Source: Isoptericola peretonis
Lineage (GTDB): Bacteria > Actinomycetota > Actinomycetes > Actinomycetales > Cellulomonadaceae
Length of the DNA: 64,000 nt
NCBI GenBank assembly: GCA_023241745.1
Contig: JALQCY010000004.1
Location: 372,001 to 436,000, forward strand
Reading direction: 5' to 3'
Positions 23,205-32,922 of this stretch are shown here, in pieces. The position numbers and the translations under genes were made by a program. Within the stretch, counting starts at the first letter, position 1, and every line of letters begins with the position of its first letter. Under the pieces are notes generated by a model. The model was given only the letters and a program-made list of their open reading frames with translations, was not told the origin of the DNA and searched no databases.

Positions 23205-25172
23205 ATGACGACGACACGCATGGCTCGAAGGGCGGCCCGGACCGCCGTCACGACGTCGACGGTCGTGGCGCTGGCCCTCGCGGGCGTCGTGCTCCCGACG
23301 GTCTCCCTGCCCGTGCCGGAGGCGCACGCGGTGGCCCCGGACGTGGAGCACGTGCCGGTGCGCGGTATCGACGCCGACGCCCGCCACCAGCGGGGAGCGC
23401 TCGACGACGCCGTGGGTCACGAGCACGCCGCGCCCGAGAAGGAGGAGCTCGCGAAGGAGGTCCCGGCCGACGGCCGCGGCGCCACCACGCTCGCACAGGG
23501 GGCGCCGGACGAGGGCGACCTCGCTGCGCTGAGCGAGCGCACGACCACGCAGGACTTCCTCGTCGCGGGCGTCACCTGGGACGCGGCGACGGGCAGCGAG
23601 GTGACCGAGGTCGCGGTCCGCGTGCGCGAGGACGGCCGCTGGAGCGACTGGCAGGCCCTGGGCCTGGACGGCGTGACCGTCGACGGCGGCCGCGCGGGGA
23701 CGGAGCCGATCGTCTCGACCGGCGCCGACGGGGTGCAGGCCCGCGTGCGCACGGCGGACGGGACACCGCCGCGCGGGCTCCAGGTGGACGTCGTGGACCC
23801 GGGGACGTCGCGCGCCGACGCGTACGTCGGGCAGGACACCGCCCCTGCCTCCTCGGCCAGCGCCGGCACCGGGTTCGAGATCCGCCCGTCGATCGTCACC
23901 CGGGCGGGCTGGGGAGCGGACGAGTCGCTGTCGGGCAGCTGGCCCGAGACGTCGAAGTCGCTCCGGGCGATCTACGTCCACCACACGGCGGGCACGAACG
24001 GCTACCGGGAGAGCCAGTCAGCGGCGCTGGTCCGCGGCATCTACGCGTACCACACGAAGTCCCGCGGCTGGCCCGACATCGGCTACCAGATCCTGGTCGA
24101 CAAGTACGGCAACATCTTCCAGGGCCGCAAGGACGCCCGCGTCGACAACCCGATCGGTGCCCAGGCCGGCGGGTACAACACGGGCACCATCGGCGTGTCC
24201 GCGATGGGCAACTTCGACACCGCGAGGCCCACCAGCGCCCTCCTCACCGCGATGGCCAAGGTGCTCGCCTGGAAGTCGTACCAGTACAAGATCGACCCCA
24301 AGGGCACCACCACCCTCGTCACCGGCGGCAGCACCGGGTCGGGCACCCGGGCGAAACCCGGCAGCACCGTCCGGGTGCCCACCGTGCTGATGCACCGGAC
24401 GACCAACGAGACCGCGTGCCCGGGCCGCTACCTCGCCGCGAAGATGAGCACGCTGCGCAGCAGCGCTGCGTCGCGCAAGGCCGCCGCGATCAAGAGGTAC
24501 GGGTCGATGCGATGGGCCGTGGCCGCCCCGACCCGGTACGCGCCGACGGCCTCGCAGTCGCCGGTCCAGTGGTCCACGAGGGCCACCTACAAGTGGAAGA
24601 AGGTGTCCGGCGCGAGGTACTACCAGGTGCTGTACCGCGAGGCGCACTGGAGCTCGGACATGCCGAGCACCAACTACTGGCGGGTGCTCAAGTCCGCCAC
24701 GACCGCGACGTCGGTCACCGTGAACCTCGACCGCGGCAAGGCGCGCCAGATCGCCGTGCGGGCGATCAGCTCGAAGTACCATCGCGGGCCGATGACGACC
24801 CTCGTGGCCACCAGCACGACGATCCTGCCGAAGTCGTGGTCCTTCTCGACCGGGTGGAAGAAGGTGAACAACGCCGTCTACTACGGCGACTACGCCTACC
24901 AGACCTCCACGGGCGGCAAGACGATCACCCTCAAGAGCGCCAACCAGGTGCACCGCGTGGTCGTCCGGGGTCCGACGAACCCGGCCGACGGCAAGGTGCA
25001 GGTGCTCGTGGGCGGCAAGGTCCGGGCCACGCTCGACTTCGGCAGGCCGTCGGACGGCGACCGCATCTTCACCGTGAACCTGTCCGGGCACAACGACGGC
25101 GACGTGACCCTGAAGAAGGTCAGCGACGGCAAGAAGGTGCGGATCAGCCAGATCGCACTCGCCCGCTGGTAG
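23205..25172 (+). CDS. Secreted N-acetylmuramoyl-L-alanine amidase (PGRP/amidase_2)
   Basis: A 655-residue exported cell-wall hydrolase. The signal peptide ends near PVPEAHAVA. A beta-rich region (FLVAGVTWDAATGSEVTEVA) precedes the amidase domain at about 225-410: ITRAGWGADESL-type entry, zinc ligand in VHHTAGTNGY (about 258), YHTKSRGWPDIGYQILVDKY, and the distal MHRTTNETACPGRYL (about 396) with His and Cys ligands. The C-terminal ~230 residues are a repeated beta-sandwich region, probably wall-binding. It cleaves the stem peptide from muramic acid, giving denuded glycan that the divergent SpoIID-type enzyme could cut. ATG 23205 has GGAG 8 nt upstream. Confidence 0.88.
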   Translation: MTTTRMARRAARTAVTTSTVVALALAGVVLPTVSLPVPEAHAVAPDVEHVPVRGIDADARHQRGALDDAVGHEHAAPEKEELAKEVPADGRGATTLAQGAPDEGDLAALSERTTTQDFLVAGVTWDAATGSEVTEVAVRVREDGRWSDWQALGLDGVTVDGGRAGTEPIVSTGADGVQARVRTADGTPPRGLQVDVVDPGTSRADAYVGQDTAPASSASAGTGFEIRPSIVTRAGWGADESLSGSWPETSKSLRAIYVHHTAGTNGYRESQSAALVRGIYAYHTKSRGWPDIGYQILVDKYGNIFQGRKDARVDNPIGAQAGGYNTGTIGVSAMGNFDTARPTSALLTAMAKVLAWKSYQYKIDPKGTTTLVTGGSTGSGTRAKPGSTVRVPTVLMHRTTNETACPGRYLAAKMSTLRSSAASRKAAAIKRYGSMRWAVAAPTRYAPTASQSPVQWSTRATYKWKKVSGARYYQVLYREAHWSSDMPSTNYWRVLKSATTATSVTVNLDRGKARQIAVRAISSKYHRGPMTTLVATSTTILPKSWSFSTGWKKVNNAVYYGDYAYQTSTGGKTITLKSANQVHRVVVRGPTNPADGKVQVLVGGKVRATLDFGRPSDGDRIFTVNLSGHNDGDVTLKKVSDGKKVRISQIALARW

Positions 25173-25243
25173 CTGGCGGGCGATGTCGTTCGGCCCGACG
25201 CAGACCTTCACGACGGCTCGACTGGACCGGCCGGCGTTGACGC

Positions 25244-25249
25244 TAGGGT
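25244..25249 (+). promoter_or_regulatory. -10 box (TAGGGT) of a leaderless promoter for the GlfT2-like gene
   Basis: TAGGGT, 7 nt (CGGGCGC), then GTG at 25257. Confidence 0.5.
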
Positions 25250-25256
25250 CGGGCGC

Positions 25257-27101
25257 GTGCACCTCGCCCAGCAGCTGATCCTTCCCAGCCCTGATCCCGG
25301 GGACGGCCGCCGCGCCCTGTGCGTGGAGGCCGGTCCCGCCGCCGTCGAGGACGGTGGCGTGCGGGTCCCCGCGGGCGCCACCCAGGGTTTCGCCACCTAC
25401 TTCTCCGCGTTCCCGGCGTCGTACTGGGTGCGCTGGGCGGGGGTCACGACGGCGCGGCTGGAGGTCGACGCCGCCGGGGACGGGACGGTGCGTCTGGTGC
25501 GCTCGGACGCGCACGGCGTCGCCACCACGGTGGCCGCCGCGGTGCTCTCCCCCGGGGAGCCGGTGGCGCTCGACGCCGACGTCTCGGCCATGGGCGACGG
25601 CGGCTGGCTGTGGTTCGAGGTGGAGGCCGGCGACGTCGACGCGGTCGTCACGGACGCGCGCTGGCTCGTGGACGTCGCGCCGCGGCGCACGGGCGACGTG
25701 TGCCTGTCGATCACCACGATGGACAAGCCGGAGTTCTGCGTCGCCACCCTGCGCCGGATCGCGGGCTCGGCGGCGCTCGCGGAGGCCGCCCCCGCGGTGC
25801 TCGTCGTCGACCAGGGCTCGCGCCGCGTCGTCGACCACCCGGGCTACGCCGAGGTGGCCGAGGCCCTCGGCGACCGGCTGACCGTCATCGACCAGCGCAA
25901 CCTCGGCGGGTCGGGCGGCTTCTCCCGCGGGATGCTCGAGGCGCTCGACCGCCCCGGCGCCGACGCCGTGCTCATCCTCGACGACGACGTCGAGGTGGAG
26001 CCCGAGGCGCTGCTGCGGGCGATCCGCTTCCATCGCGCGGCGCGCACCCCCGTCGTCGTGGGCGGGCACATGCTCGACCTGCACCGCCCCACCGTGCTCA
26101 ACTCGTTCAGCGAGGTCGTGCACGAGCGCAGCTTCAACTGGGGGCCGCCGCAGCCCGACCAGCAGTGGCACGACCTGGCCGCCGGGCCGCTGCGCGACAC
26201 CCCGTGGTTGCATGCCCGTGGCGAGAGCGACTTCAACGGCTGGTGGATGTGCCTCCTCCCCACCGCGGTGCTGCGCGACGTCGGACTGTCGCTGCCGCTG
26301 TTCCTCAAGTGGGACGACGCCGAGTTCGGGCTGCGGGCGCGGGACGCCGGCCACGCGACGGTGTCGTTCCCGGGCGCGGCCCTGTGGCACGTGGCGTGGA
26401 CCGAGAAGGACGACACCGTCGAATGGCAGGCGTACCTGCACGTACGGAACCGTGTCGCCACGGCGCTGCTGCACGCCCGCCGCCCGCGCGCGGCGCTGCT
26501 GGTGCCGTTGCTGCTCGCGAACGACCTCAAGCTGCTGCTCGGCCTGCGCTACTACGCCGTCGACCTGCACGTGCGCGCCCTGCGCGACGTGCTCGCCGGC
26601 CCCGGCGACCTGCACGCGGACCTGGAGCGCGTCGTCCCGGCCGCCCGGGCCGTCGGCTCCGCGTACCCCGAGACGGTGGTGCGCCGTGCGGGGGACCCGG
26701 TCTTCGACGCGGCCGCGCCGCGCGCCCGGGCGGGGGAGCCGCGGCCCAAGCCGACGTCCCCCGGGGCGTTCGCAGGTCTGGCCCTGCGCGGCGTGCTGCG
26801 GAACCTGCGTCCCGCCGCGGGCGGGTCGGCCCCGAGGGCCACGCTGACGCGGGAGCAGGCGACCTGGTGGGAGGTGCCCGAGCACGACTCGGTGCTGGTC
26901 CTGGCAGGCGACGGCGCCTCGGGCGTCTGGCTGCGTCGCGACCGGCGGCGGTTCTGGCGGCTGGTCCGGTCCTCCGCGGCCGTGCACCTGCGGCTCGCCC
27001 TGCGGTGGCGGCAGGCGTCCGCCCGCTGGCGTGCCGCGGCGCCGGATCTCGTGGACCCCGAGACCTGGCGGGCGACCTTCGCACCCCGGGCGCCCCACTA
27101 G
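25257..27101 (+). CDS. glfT2: GlfT2-like galactofuranosyltransferase
   Basis: A 614-residue GT2 enzyme very like mycobacterial GlfT2 (about 637 residues), which polymerises galactofuranose from UDP-Galf. Seen: N-terminal beta-barrel with YFSAFPASYWVRWAG, the GT-A core from ~155 (CLSITTMDKPEFCVATLRRI), QRNLGGSGGFSRGM (about 212), the metal-site LILDDDVEVEPEALL (about 239-253), the catalytic-base region KWDDAEFGLRARD (about 350) and ALWHVAWTEKDD with the third metal ligand His. The C-terminal helical part is present. GTG 25257 fits the leaderless promoter. With the GlfT1-like fusion and glf downstream it forms a galactofuranan unit. Confidence 0.9.
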   Translation: MHLAQQLILPSPDPGDGRRALCVEAGPAAVEDGGVRVPAGATQGFATYFSAFPASYWVRWAGVTTARLEVDAAGDGTVRLVRSDAHGVATTVAAAVLSPGEPVALDADVSAMGDGGWLWFEVEAGDVDAVVTDARWLVDVAPRRTGDVCLSITTMDKPEFCVATLRRIAGSAALAEAAPAVLVVDQGSRRVVDHPGYAEVAEALGDRLTVIDQRNLGGSGGFSRGMLEALDRPGADAVLILDDDVEVEPEALLRAIRFHRAARTPVVVGGHMLDLHRPTVLNSFSEVVHERSFNWGPPQPDQQWHDLAAGPLRDTPWLHARGESDFNGWWMCLLPTAVLRDVGLSLPLFLKWDDAEFGLRARDAGHATVSFPGAALWHVAWTEKDDTVEWQAYLHVRNRVATALLHARRPRAALLVPLLLANDLKLLLGLRYYAVDLHVRALRDVLAGPGDLHADLERVVPAARAVGSAYPETVVRRAGDPVFDAAAPRARAGEPRPKPTSPGAFAGLALRGVLRNLRPAAGGSAPRATLTREQATWWEVPEHDSVLVLAGDGASGVWLRRDRRRFWRLVRSSAAVHLRLALRWRQASARWRAAAPDLVDPETWRATFAPRAPH

Positions 27102-27104
27102 GAT
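27099..27104 (+). promoter_or_regulatory. -10 box (TAGGAT) overlapping the stop of the upstream gene
   Basis: TAGGAT starts with the TAG stop codon of the GlfT2-like gene, then 7 nt (GGTCCGG), then ATG 27112. This gives an internal leaderless promoter. GGATGG could instead act as a weak ribosome binding site. Confidence 0.4.
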
Positions 27105-27111
27105 GGTCCGG

Positions 27112-28977
27112 ATGTCCACCCCCTCCGTCGTCGCGGTCGTCGTGTCGTACAACAGGGCCGCGCTGCTCGGCGCGGCCCTCGACGCGCTGGCCGCGCAGAG
27201 CAGGCCCGTCGACCGGGTGGTCGTCGTCGACAACGCGTCGACCGACGACGCCCTCGAGGTGGCGCAGGCCCACCCCAGCGCCCCCGACGTGGTGGCGCTC
27301 AAGCGCAACACCGGCGGCGCGGGCGGCTTTGCCGTCGGGCTCGCCACCGCCGTCGCCGACCTCGACGCCGACCTCGTGTGGCTCATGGACGACGACACGG
27401 TCCCCACCGAGACGGCCCTCGAGGCGCTGCTCGGCGCGCGGGACGCGTACGCCGGCGACGTCACCGCGATGGCCAGCCGCGTGGTGTGGACCGACGGTAG
27501 CGACCACCCGATGAACACCCCGCGCAGCCGCCCGGGCGCCACGCCCGCCGAGCTGAACAGGGCGCGAGCGGCCGGCGCGATGCCCGTGCGGTCGATGTCG
27601 TTCGTCTCGATGCTGGTCGACGCTCGGGCGGTGCGGGAGCACGGGCTCCCCGTGAGCGACTTCTTCATCTGGAACGACGACTTCGAGTACTCCACCCGCC
27701 TGCTGCGCCGCGGCACCGGCCTGTACGTGCCGGGAAGCGTCGTCGAGCACCGCACCGCCCGCCTGGTCGGCACCGACCACGACCCCGGCCCGCGCTTCTA
27801 CTACGAGGTGCGCAACAAGGTCTGGACGTTCACCCGGTCGTCCGCCCTCGCCCCGTCCGAGCGTCTGCTGTACGGCGGTTCCACGCTGCGGCGCTGGGCC
27901 CGCACCGTCCGGCGCTCGTCCGACCGCGGCACGCTGCTGAAAGCCGGCGGCCGCGGCCTGTGGCACGGCGTCGTGCGACGTCCGCGCGCCGACACCGAGG
28001 TGCTGGCGGGCGTCGGCCCGGCGGCCCTGAGCGTCGCGCGGGTCGAGGTGGGGCAGGACGACGGCCCCGCGGTGCCAGACCGTGCGAGCGCACGTCGGCC
28101 GGTCGACGCGTCGGCCGCCGTCGTCGCGGCCGGACCCCTCGACGACCACCGGTTCTCCGTGCTGCTGCCGGTGTACGCGGGAGACGACGCCGCGCACCTG
28201 GAGCGCGGCTTCCTGTCCGTCACGCAGGACCAGACGCTGCGGCCGGACGAGGTCGTCGTGGTGCGCGACGGGCCCGTGGGAGACGAGGTCGCCGGAGTGC
28301 TGGCCCGCCTGCACGAGCTCACGGACGTCCCGGTCACGCTGGTGCCGCTGGAGCGCAACGTCGGCCTGGCCCAGGCCCTGGAGGCCGGGCTGGAGGCGTG
28401 CAAGCACGAGATCGTGGCGCGCGCCGACGCCGACGACATCTCCCGCCCGGAACGGTTCGCCGTGCAGGTGCCGCTCGTCATGCAGGGGTACGACATCGTC
28501 GGCTCCGCGATCCAGGAGTTCGACGAGGACGAGCACGCGCCCGGCATGGTGCGCGTGCCCCCGACAGGGCCCGACATCGCGACGACGGCGCGGTTCCGGG
28601 ACCCGTTCAACCATCCGTCGGTCGTGTACCGACGGTCCGCCGTCGCCGCCGCGGGCGGGTACGAGCACCTGGACCTCATGGAGGACTACCTGCTCTTCGC
28701 GCGCATGATCGCGGGCGGCGCGGACGCGCAGAACGTCACCGAGCCGCTCGTGCTGTACCGGGTGGGCGCGGGCGCGTACGCCCGGCGCGGCGGCCGCCGC
28801 CTGCTGGCGTCCGAGCTCGCGCTGCAGCGCACCCTGCACTCCGAGGGCTTCCTCACCGCCCCCCAGCTGATGCGCAACGTCGTCGTGCGCGCGGGCTACC
28901 GCGTGGTGCCGGAGTCCGTGCGGAAGGCGGGGTACCGGGCCTACACGCGCCTGCGCGGCGGCTACGAGCCGGACTGA
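27112..28977 (+). CDS. GlfT1-like glycosyltransferase fused to a second GT2 domain
   Basis: A 621-residue double glycosyltransferase. Domain 1 (residues 1-~300) resembles GlfT1, which starts the galactan on a rhamnose linker: VVVSYNRAALLGAALDAL, LKRNTGGAGGFAVGL, WLMDDDTVPTETAL (about 91-104), FFIWNDDFEYSTRLLRRG, and a basic region after FYYEVRNKVWTF. A ~70-residue linker leads to domain 2 (about 350-600): FSVLLPVYAGDDAAHLERGF, VVVRDGPVGDE, LERNVGLAQALEAGL, and DADD in VARADADDISRPERF (about 434-448), like WbbN-type GT2 enzymes. Two transferase activities in one chain suggest sequential sugar addition. It starts 10 nt after glfT2 ends and precedes glf by 27 nt, so one unit. Confidence 0.85.
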   Translation: MSTPSVVAVVVSYNRAALLGAALDALAAQSRPVDRVVVVDNASTDDALEVAQAHPSAPDVVALKRNTGGAGGFAVGLATAVADLDADLVWLMDDDTVPTETALEALLGARDAYAGDVTAMASRVVWTDGSDHPMNTPRSRPGATPAELNRARAAGAMPVRSMSFVSMLVDARAVREHGLPVSDFFIWNDDFEYSTRLLRRGTGLYVPGSVVEHRTARLVGTDHDPGPRFYYEVRNKVWTFTRSSALAPSERLLYGGSTLRRWARTVRRSSDRGTLLKAGGRGLWHGVVRRPRADTEVLAGVGPAALSVARVEVGQDDGPAVPDRASARRPVDASAAVVAAGPLDDHRFSVLLPVYAGDDAAHLERGFLSVTQDQTLRPDEVVVVRDGPVGDEVAGVLARLHELTDVPVTLVPLERNVGLAQALEAGLEACKHEIVARADADDISRPERFAVQVPLVMQGYDIVGSAIQEFDEDEHAPGMVRVPPTGPDIATTARFRDPFNHPSVVYRRSAVAAAGGYEHLDLMEDYLLFARMIAGGADAQNVTEPLVLYRVGAGAYARRGGRRLLASELALQRTLHSEGFLTAPQLMRNVVVRAGYRVVPESVRKAGYRAYTRLRGGYEPD

Positions 28978-30141
<1,164 letters not shown>

Positions 30142-30142
30142 C

Positions 30143-30202
30143 GCCGAACATGCAGTTGCGCACGTTCTGAACCCTCAGAACGTGCGCAACTGCATGTTCG
30201 GC
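30143..30202. repeat. Perfect 60-bp palindrome, copy 1 (28-bp arms, 4-nt loop)
   Basis: Arms 30143-30170 and 30175-30202 are exact reverse complements around ACCC; each arm contains AACATGCAGTTGCGCACG and ends in the TTCTGA edge. It begins 1 nt after the glf stop and is likely its terminator. The right arm, read on the minus strand, encodes the last residues NMQLRTF and the stop of the AbiEi/DUF559-like gene. A second copy at 31344-31403 differs at only four positions. Confidence 0.9.
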
Positions 30203-31290
30203 GCGGTGCGATGGGTGCGGAGGAACTCGCGGACCTGACGGCCGACCGTCCTCTCGCGGACGTGCCGAGAGTCGAAGCGCAACAGGTGGATCCCCGGCGC
30301 GGCGGCGAACGCGTTGTCCCGGTCGCGGTCCCGGCGCTCCGACCGTTCGACGCCCTCGTGCCAGTCGAACCCGTCCAGGTCGCCGACGAGCCACGTGTCG
30401 CCGCTGAGCCGCCACGCCAGGTCACCGACGCCCACGCGCCTGCCGGAACGGCCCGCGACGGGCAGCTGCAGGACGTCGGGCGGGACTCCCTCCTCGATGC
30501 ACTGCCACCGCGCGGCGGACTCGAGCCACGACTCGGCCGCCGGGTCGGCCCACTCCCACAGCTCGTGCCGGAGGGCGATGCCGCGGCGCCCGCGGGCGTG
30601 GTCGTGGGCGCGGGCGGCCCCTGCCGGGGTCAGCAGCTCCAGGCGGAGGGCGGAGTCCAGCACAGCGAGCCCGTGGTCGAGGGGAAGCTCGGGGACGGCC
30701 TGGGCGACGGCCCACTCCGGTGACGCGATCAGCCGCGTGCCTGTTCGCCGGTCGCCGTGAGCGACCGTCGTCATGCCGTCGTCGAACTGGCGGAGCCGCA
30801 CGCCCGGCCGATCCGGCCGGTTCGACGCACGTGGCAGCGCGACCTCCGGACGGATCACGGGCGGAAGGCCCTCGACGCCGAGGAACGCCAGCGCGCACCC
30901 GCCCACGGCGATCGCCTCCGGCCCGTAGGCAAGAAGGCCGGCCCACCCCGCTCGGCGTCGGAGGTGGTCGAACAACCTGTCGTTCGCAGAGCGGTCCCGG
31001 TGCGTGGCCGCCGTCGCACGGCTCGAGCGCCGCAGCGCGAGGTCGAGCTCGGTGCGGACGAACGGACCGAGCGCGTCGCGCGGGACGTTGGCGACGGTCC
31101 GTCGCCGCGGGAGCACGGGGATGGTGTCGACGACGCCTCGGGTGACGACCCGCCACCGCCCGGATCGCACCCACCCCGCGCGGCGTGATCGGCCGACGTC
31201 GTGCCGCTCGCACTGAGCACTGCTCAGCAGCCCCTCCTGGGCCTGGGCGAGCGCGAGCAGCGCGGCGGGGAGCTCGGTCGGGTATCGCAC
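30175..31290 (-). CDS. AbiEi-type HTH protein with a DUF559/Vsr-like nuclease-fold C terminus
   Basis: A 371-residue protein. The N terminus (LPAALLALAQAQEGLLSSAQ, then GVVDTIPVLPRR) resembles the AbiEi antitoxin winged helix; no AbiEii toxin gene is adjacent. The C terminus (residues ~285-365: GRRVGVGDLAWRLSG, VGDLDGFDWHEG, RDRDRDNAFAAAPGIHLLRF) follows the DUF559/Vsr-like endonuclease pattern, with GDLDG where many have EVDG and the His of FDWHEG present. Start GTG 31290. Its last seven codons and stop lie in palindrome copy 1, and its start is 53 nt from copy 2, so the gene is bracketed by the repeats. It is unrelated to the glycan genes beside it. Role and any nuclease activity are unproven. 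Confidence 0.65.
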   Translation of the reverse strand: MRYPTELPAALLALAQAQEGLLSSAQCERHDVGRSRRAGWVRSGRWRVVTRGVVDTIPVLPRRRTVANVPRDALGPFVRTELDLALRRSSRATAATHRDRSANDRLFDHLRRRAGWAGLLAYGPEAIAVGGCALAFLGVEGLPPVIRPEVALPRASNRPDRPGVRLRQFDDGMTTVAHGDRRTGTRLIASPEWAVAQAVPELPLDHGLAVLDSALRLELLTPAGAARAHDHARGRRGIALRHELWEWADPAAESWLESAARWQCIEEGVPPDVLQLPVAGRSGRRVGVGDLAWRLSGDTWLVGDLDGFDWHEGVERSERRDRDRDNAFAAAPGIHLLRFDSRHVRERTVGRQVREFLRTHRTAPNMQLRTF

Positions 31291-31343
31291 GCCCCCATCT
31301 CAGCAACGTCCGGAGGGGACGCGAGACACCCTGTGGACAACCC

Positions 31344-31403
31344 GCCGAACATGCAGTTGCGCACGTTCTGAACTATCAGAACGCGCGTAACTGCATGTTC
31401 GGC
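31344..31403. repeat. 60-bp palindrome, copy 2 (near-identical direct repeat of copy 1)
   Basis: Left arm 31344-31371 is identical to copy 1. Loop is ACTA instead of ACCC. Right arm 31376-31403 has two changes. Copies are 1201 bp apart start to start. It lies 22 nt beyond the stop of the second manA and may be its terminator. Confidence 0.88.
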
Positions 31404-31425
31404 AGCAGGCGGGGGTCGGTGGTGG

Positions 31426-32742
31426 TCAGGGGACCCAGGCGCAGACGACGTGGGCCGCACCGTCGACCGTGACGGGGCCGGCGGAGTCAGGCACGAAGCA
31501 GGACTCGCCGCGGCGCAGGGCCAGCTCCCCGGAACCGGTGAGCAGGCGGGCGTCGCCGTCGAGGGCGAGGACGACGCGGGGGCCGTCCACGGCCAGAGGG
31601 ACCGGCTCGTCGGGCACGACGTCCGCGAACGTCAGCGCGAACTCCTCGACCGGTGCGCGGTAGGTGACGACGACGCTCTCGCCGCCGGAGACCACCGTGG
31701 CCGGTCGCGCAGGTGGACGCGGGGCGAAGGACGCGCACTCGAGGAGCGCCGGGGCGTCGACGTGCTTGGTGGTGAGCCCGGCACGCAGCACGTTGTCCGA
31801 CGCGGCCATGACCTCGACGCCGAAGCCGCTGAGGTAGGCGTGCACCTCGCCGGCGGGCACGTACATCGCCTCGCCGGGTTCGAGGGTGACCCGGTTGAGC
31901 AGGAGGGACACGAGGGCGCCCGGGTCGCCGGGGTGCTGCTCGGCGAGGGCGAGCACGGTGGCGTCGGCGCGGGCGGTCGCGCCCGCCCCGCCCGTCGCGT
32001 GGTGCCGGCGCGTGACGGCCTCGACCGCGGCGGTCACGTCGTCGGCGCACGACGGCGACCGGCGCGCCGCGACGAGCGCCTCCGTCGCCGCGCGCACCCC
32101 CGTGGTGGACGGCCGGTCGGCCAGGGCGGTGCGCACCGCGTCGACGAGGACGCCGTCGAGCCCCTCCAGCAGGGCCAGCACGGACCGCGGGCTGCGGAAC
32201 CCGGCCAGCGCCTCGAACGGGCTGAGCGCGACGATCATCTCGGGCTTGTGCTGGTCGTCGTGGAACGACCGCTGCGGGTGGCCGGCAGGCAGCCCGGCGC
32301 GGGTCTCCCGGTGGTAGCCCGCCCGGGCGAGGTGGGGGCGCGGGTGCACCTGCAGGGACAGGGCTCGGTCGGCGGCGAGCAGCTTGAGCAGGAACGGCAG
32401 CCGAGGGCCGAAGCGGTCCGCCACGCGGCGGCCGAGCACGGCGTGCGGCTCGGCGCGCACCAGGTCGTCGAGGGTGCGGCCGGCGTGCCCGCCGGCGGCG
32501 ACCCGCGACGGTGCGCCCGGGTGGGCGCCGAGCCACAGCTCCGCCGCGGGCGTCCCGTCGGGCTCCCGTCCGAGCAGGTCGGGGATGTGGGTGGCCGACC
32601 CCCAGTCGTACGCGCGCACGGGGTTGTCGAGGTGCTGCACCGGCAGGCTCCCGTTCGTGGTGCCGGCACGGTCGGCGACCGCGGTCCCGGCCGTGCGGGC
32701 GGGCGCGGCGCTCGGGTGCGTACGGGTGGTCAGGGCGTCCAT
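31426..32742 (-). CDS. manA2: Mannose-6-phosphate isomerase, second copy, in the nonulosonate locus
   Basis: A 438-residue type I phosphomannose isomerase closely similar to the copy at 7917-9125. Zinc ligands are kept: Gln131 and His133 in LSLQVHPRPH, Glu168 in FHDDQHKPEM, and the later VPAGEVHAYLSG with ASDNVLRAGLTTKHVD. It has an extra ~35-residue Ala/Thr-rich N terminus. ATG 32742 is preceded by GAGGAGG with good spacing. It diverges from the NeuA-HAD-NeuB gene across 180 nt. Mannose 6-phosphate is the substrate for Kdn 9-phosphate synthesis, so a dedicated copy here fits a Kdn pathway (inference). It may also simply be a redundant paralog. Confidence 0.92.
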   Translation of the reverse strand: MDALTTRTHPSAAPARTAGTAVADRAGTTNGSLPVQHLDNPVRAYDWGSATHIPDLLGREPDGTPAAELWLGAHPGAPSRVAAGGHAGRTLDDLVRAEPHAVLGRRVADRFGPRLPFLLKLLAADRALSLQVHPRPHLARAGYHRETRAGLPAGHPQRSFHDDQHKPEMIVALSPFEALAGFRSPRSVLALLEGLDGVLVDAVRTALADRPSTTGVRAATEALVAARRSPSCADDVTAAVEAVTRRHHATGGAGATARADATVLALAEQHPGDPGALVSLLLNRVTLEPGEAMYVPAGEVHAYLSGFGVEVMAASDNVLRAGLTTKHVDAPALLECASFAPRPPARPATVVSGGESVVVTYRAPVEEFALTFADVVPDEPVPLAVDGPRVVLALDGDARLLTGSGELALRRGESCFVPDSAGPVTVDGAAHVVCAWVP

Positions 32743-32806
32743 CGGACCTCCTCGGACAGGGGAATTCTCCCGGTGACTTCTCCCATGAAAGGGCACCCTG
32801 AATGCC

Positions 32807-32824
32807 TCCGGGACCATTCCCGGA
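32807..32824 (+). promoter_or_regulatory. Inverted repeat between manA2 and neuA, candidate shared operator
   Basis: TCCGGGA-CCAT-TCCCGGA in the 180-nt divergent region. The same region holds a direct repeat GGCACCCTGA (from 32792 and from 32850). Either could bind a regulator controlling both directions. Confidence 0.35.
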
Positions 32825-32909
32825 CGGCATCGGAAAGTGTTCACCTGACGGCACCCTGATGTTCGGCGACAGTTTTCCGCAAAGGGCCGATCGCGCCTTG
32901 TCGCGCTCT

Positions 32910-32915
32910 TAGTGT
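32910..32915 (+). promoter_or_regulatory. -10 box (TAGTGT) of a leaderless promoter for the neuA fusion
   Basis: TAGTGT, 7 nt (CGGCGCC), then ATG 32923. Confidence 0.5.
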
Positions 32916-32922
32916 CGGCGCC

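Noticed and set aside
30143..30202. Palindrome as only a glf terminator
   Set aside because: It probably does terminate glf, but the near-identical second copy and its overlap with the end of the AbiEi-like gene need more explanation.
30175..31290. Complete AbiE toxin-antitoxin system
   Set aside because: No AbiEii-type nucleotidyltransferase toxin gene is next to it; the neighbours are glf and manA2.
30143..31403. Classical insertion sequence
   Set aside because: No transposase-like protein is encoded; the enclosed protein looks like an AbiEi/DUF559 type. I see no target-site duplication other than the palindromes themselves.
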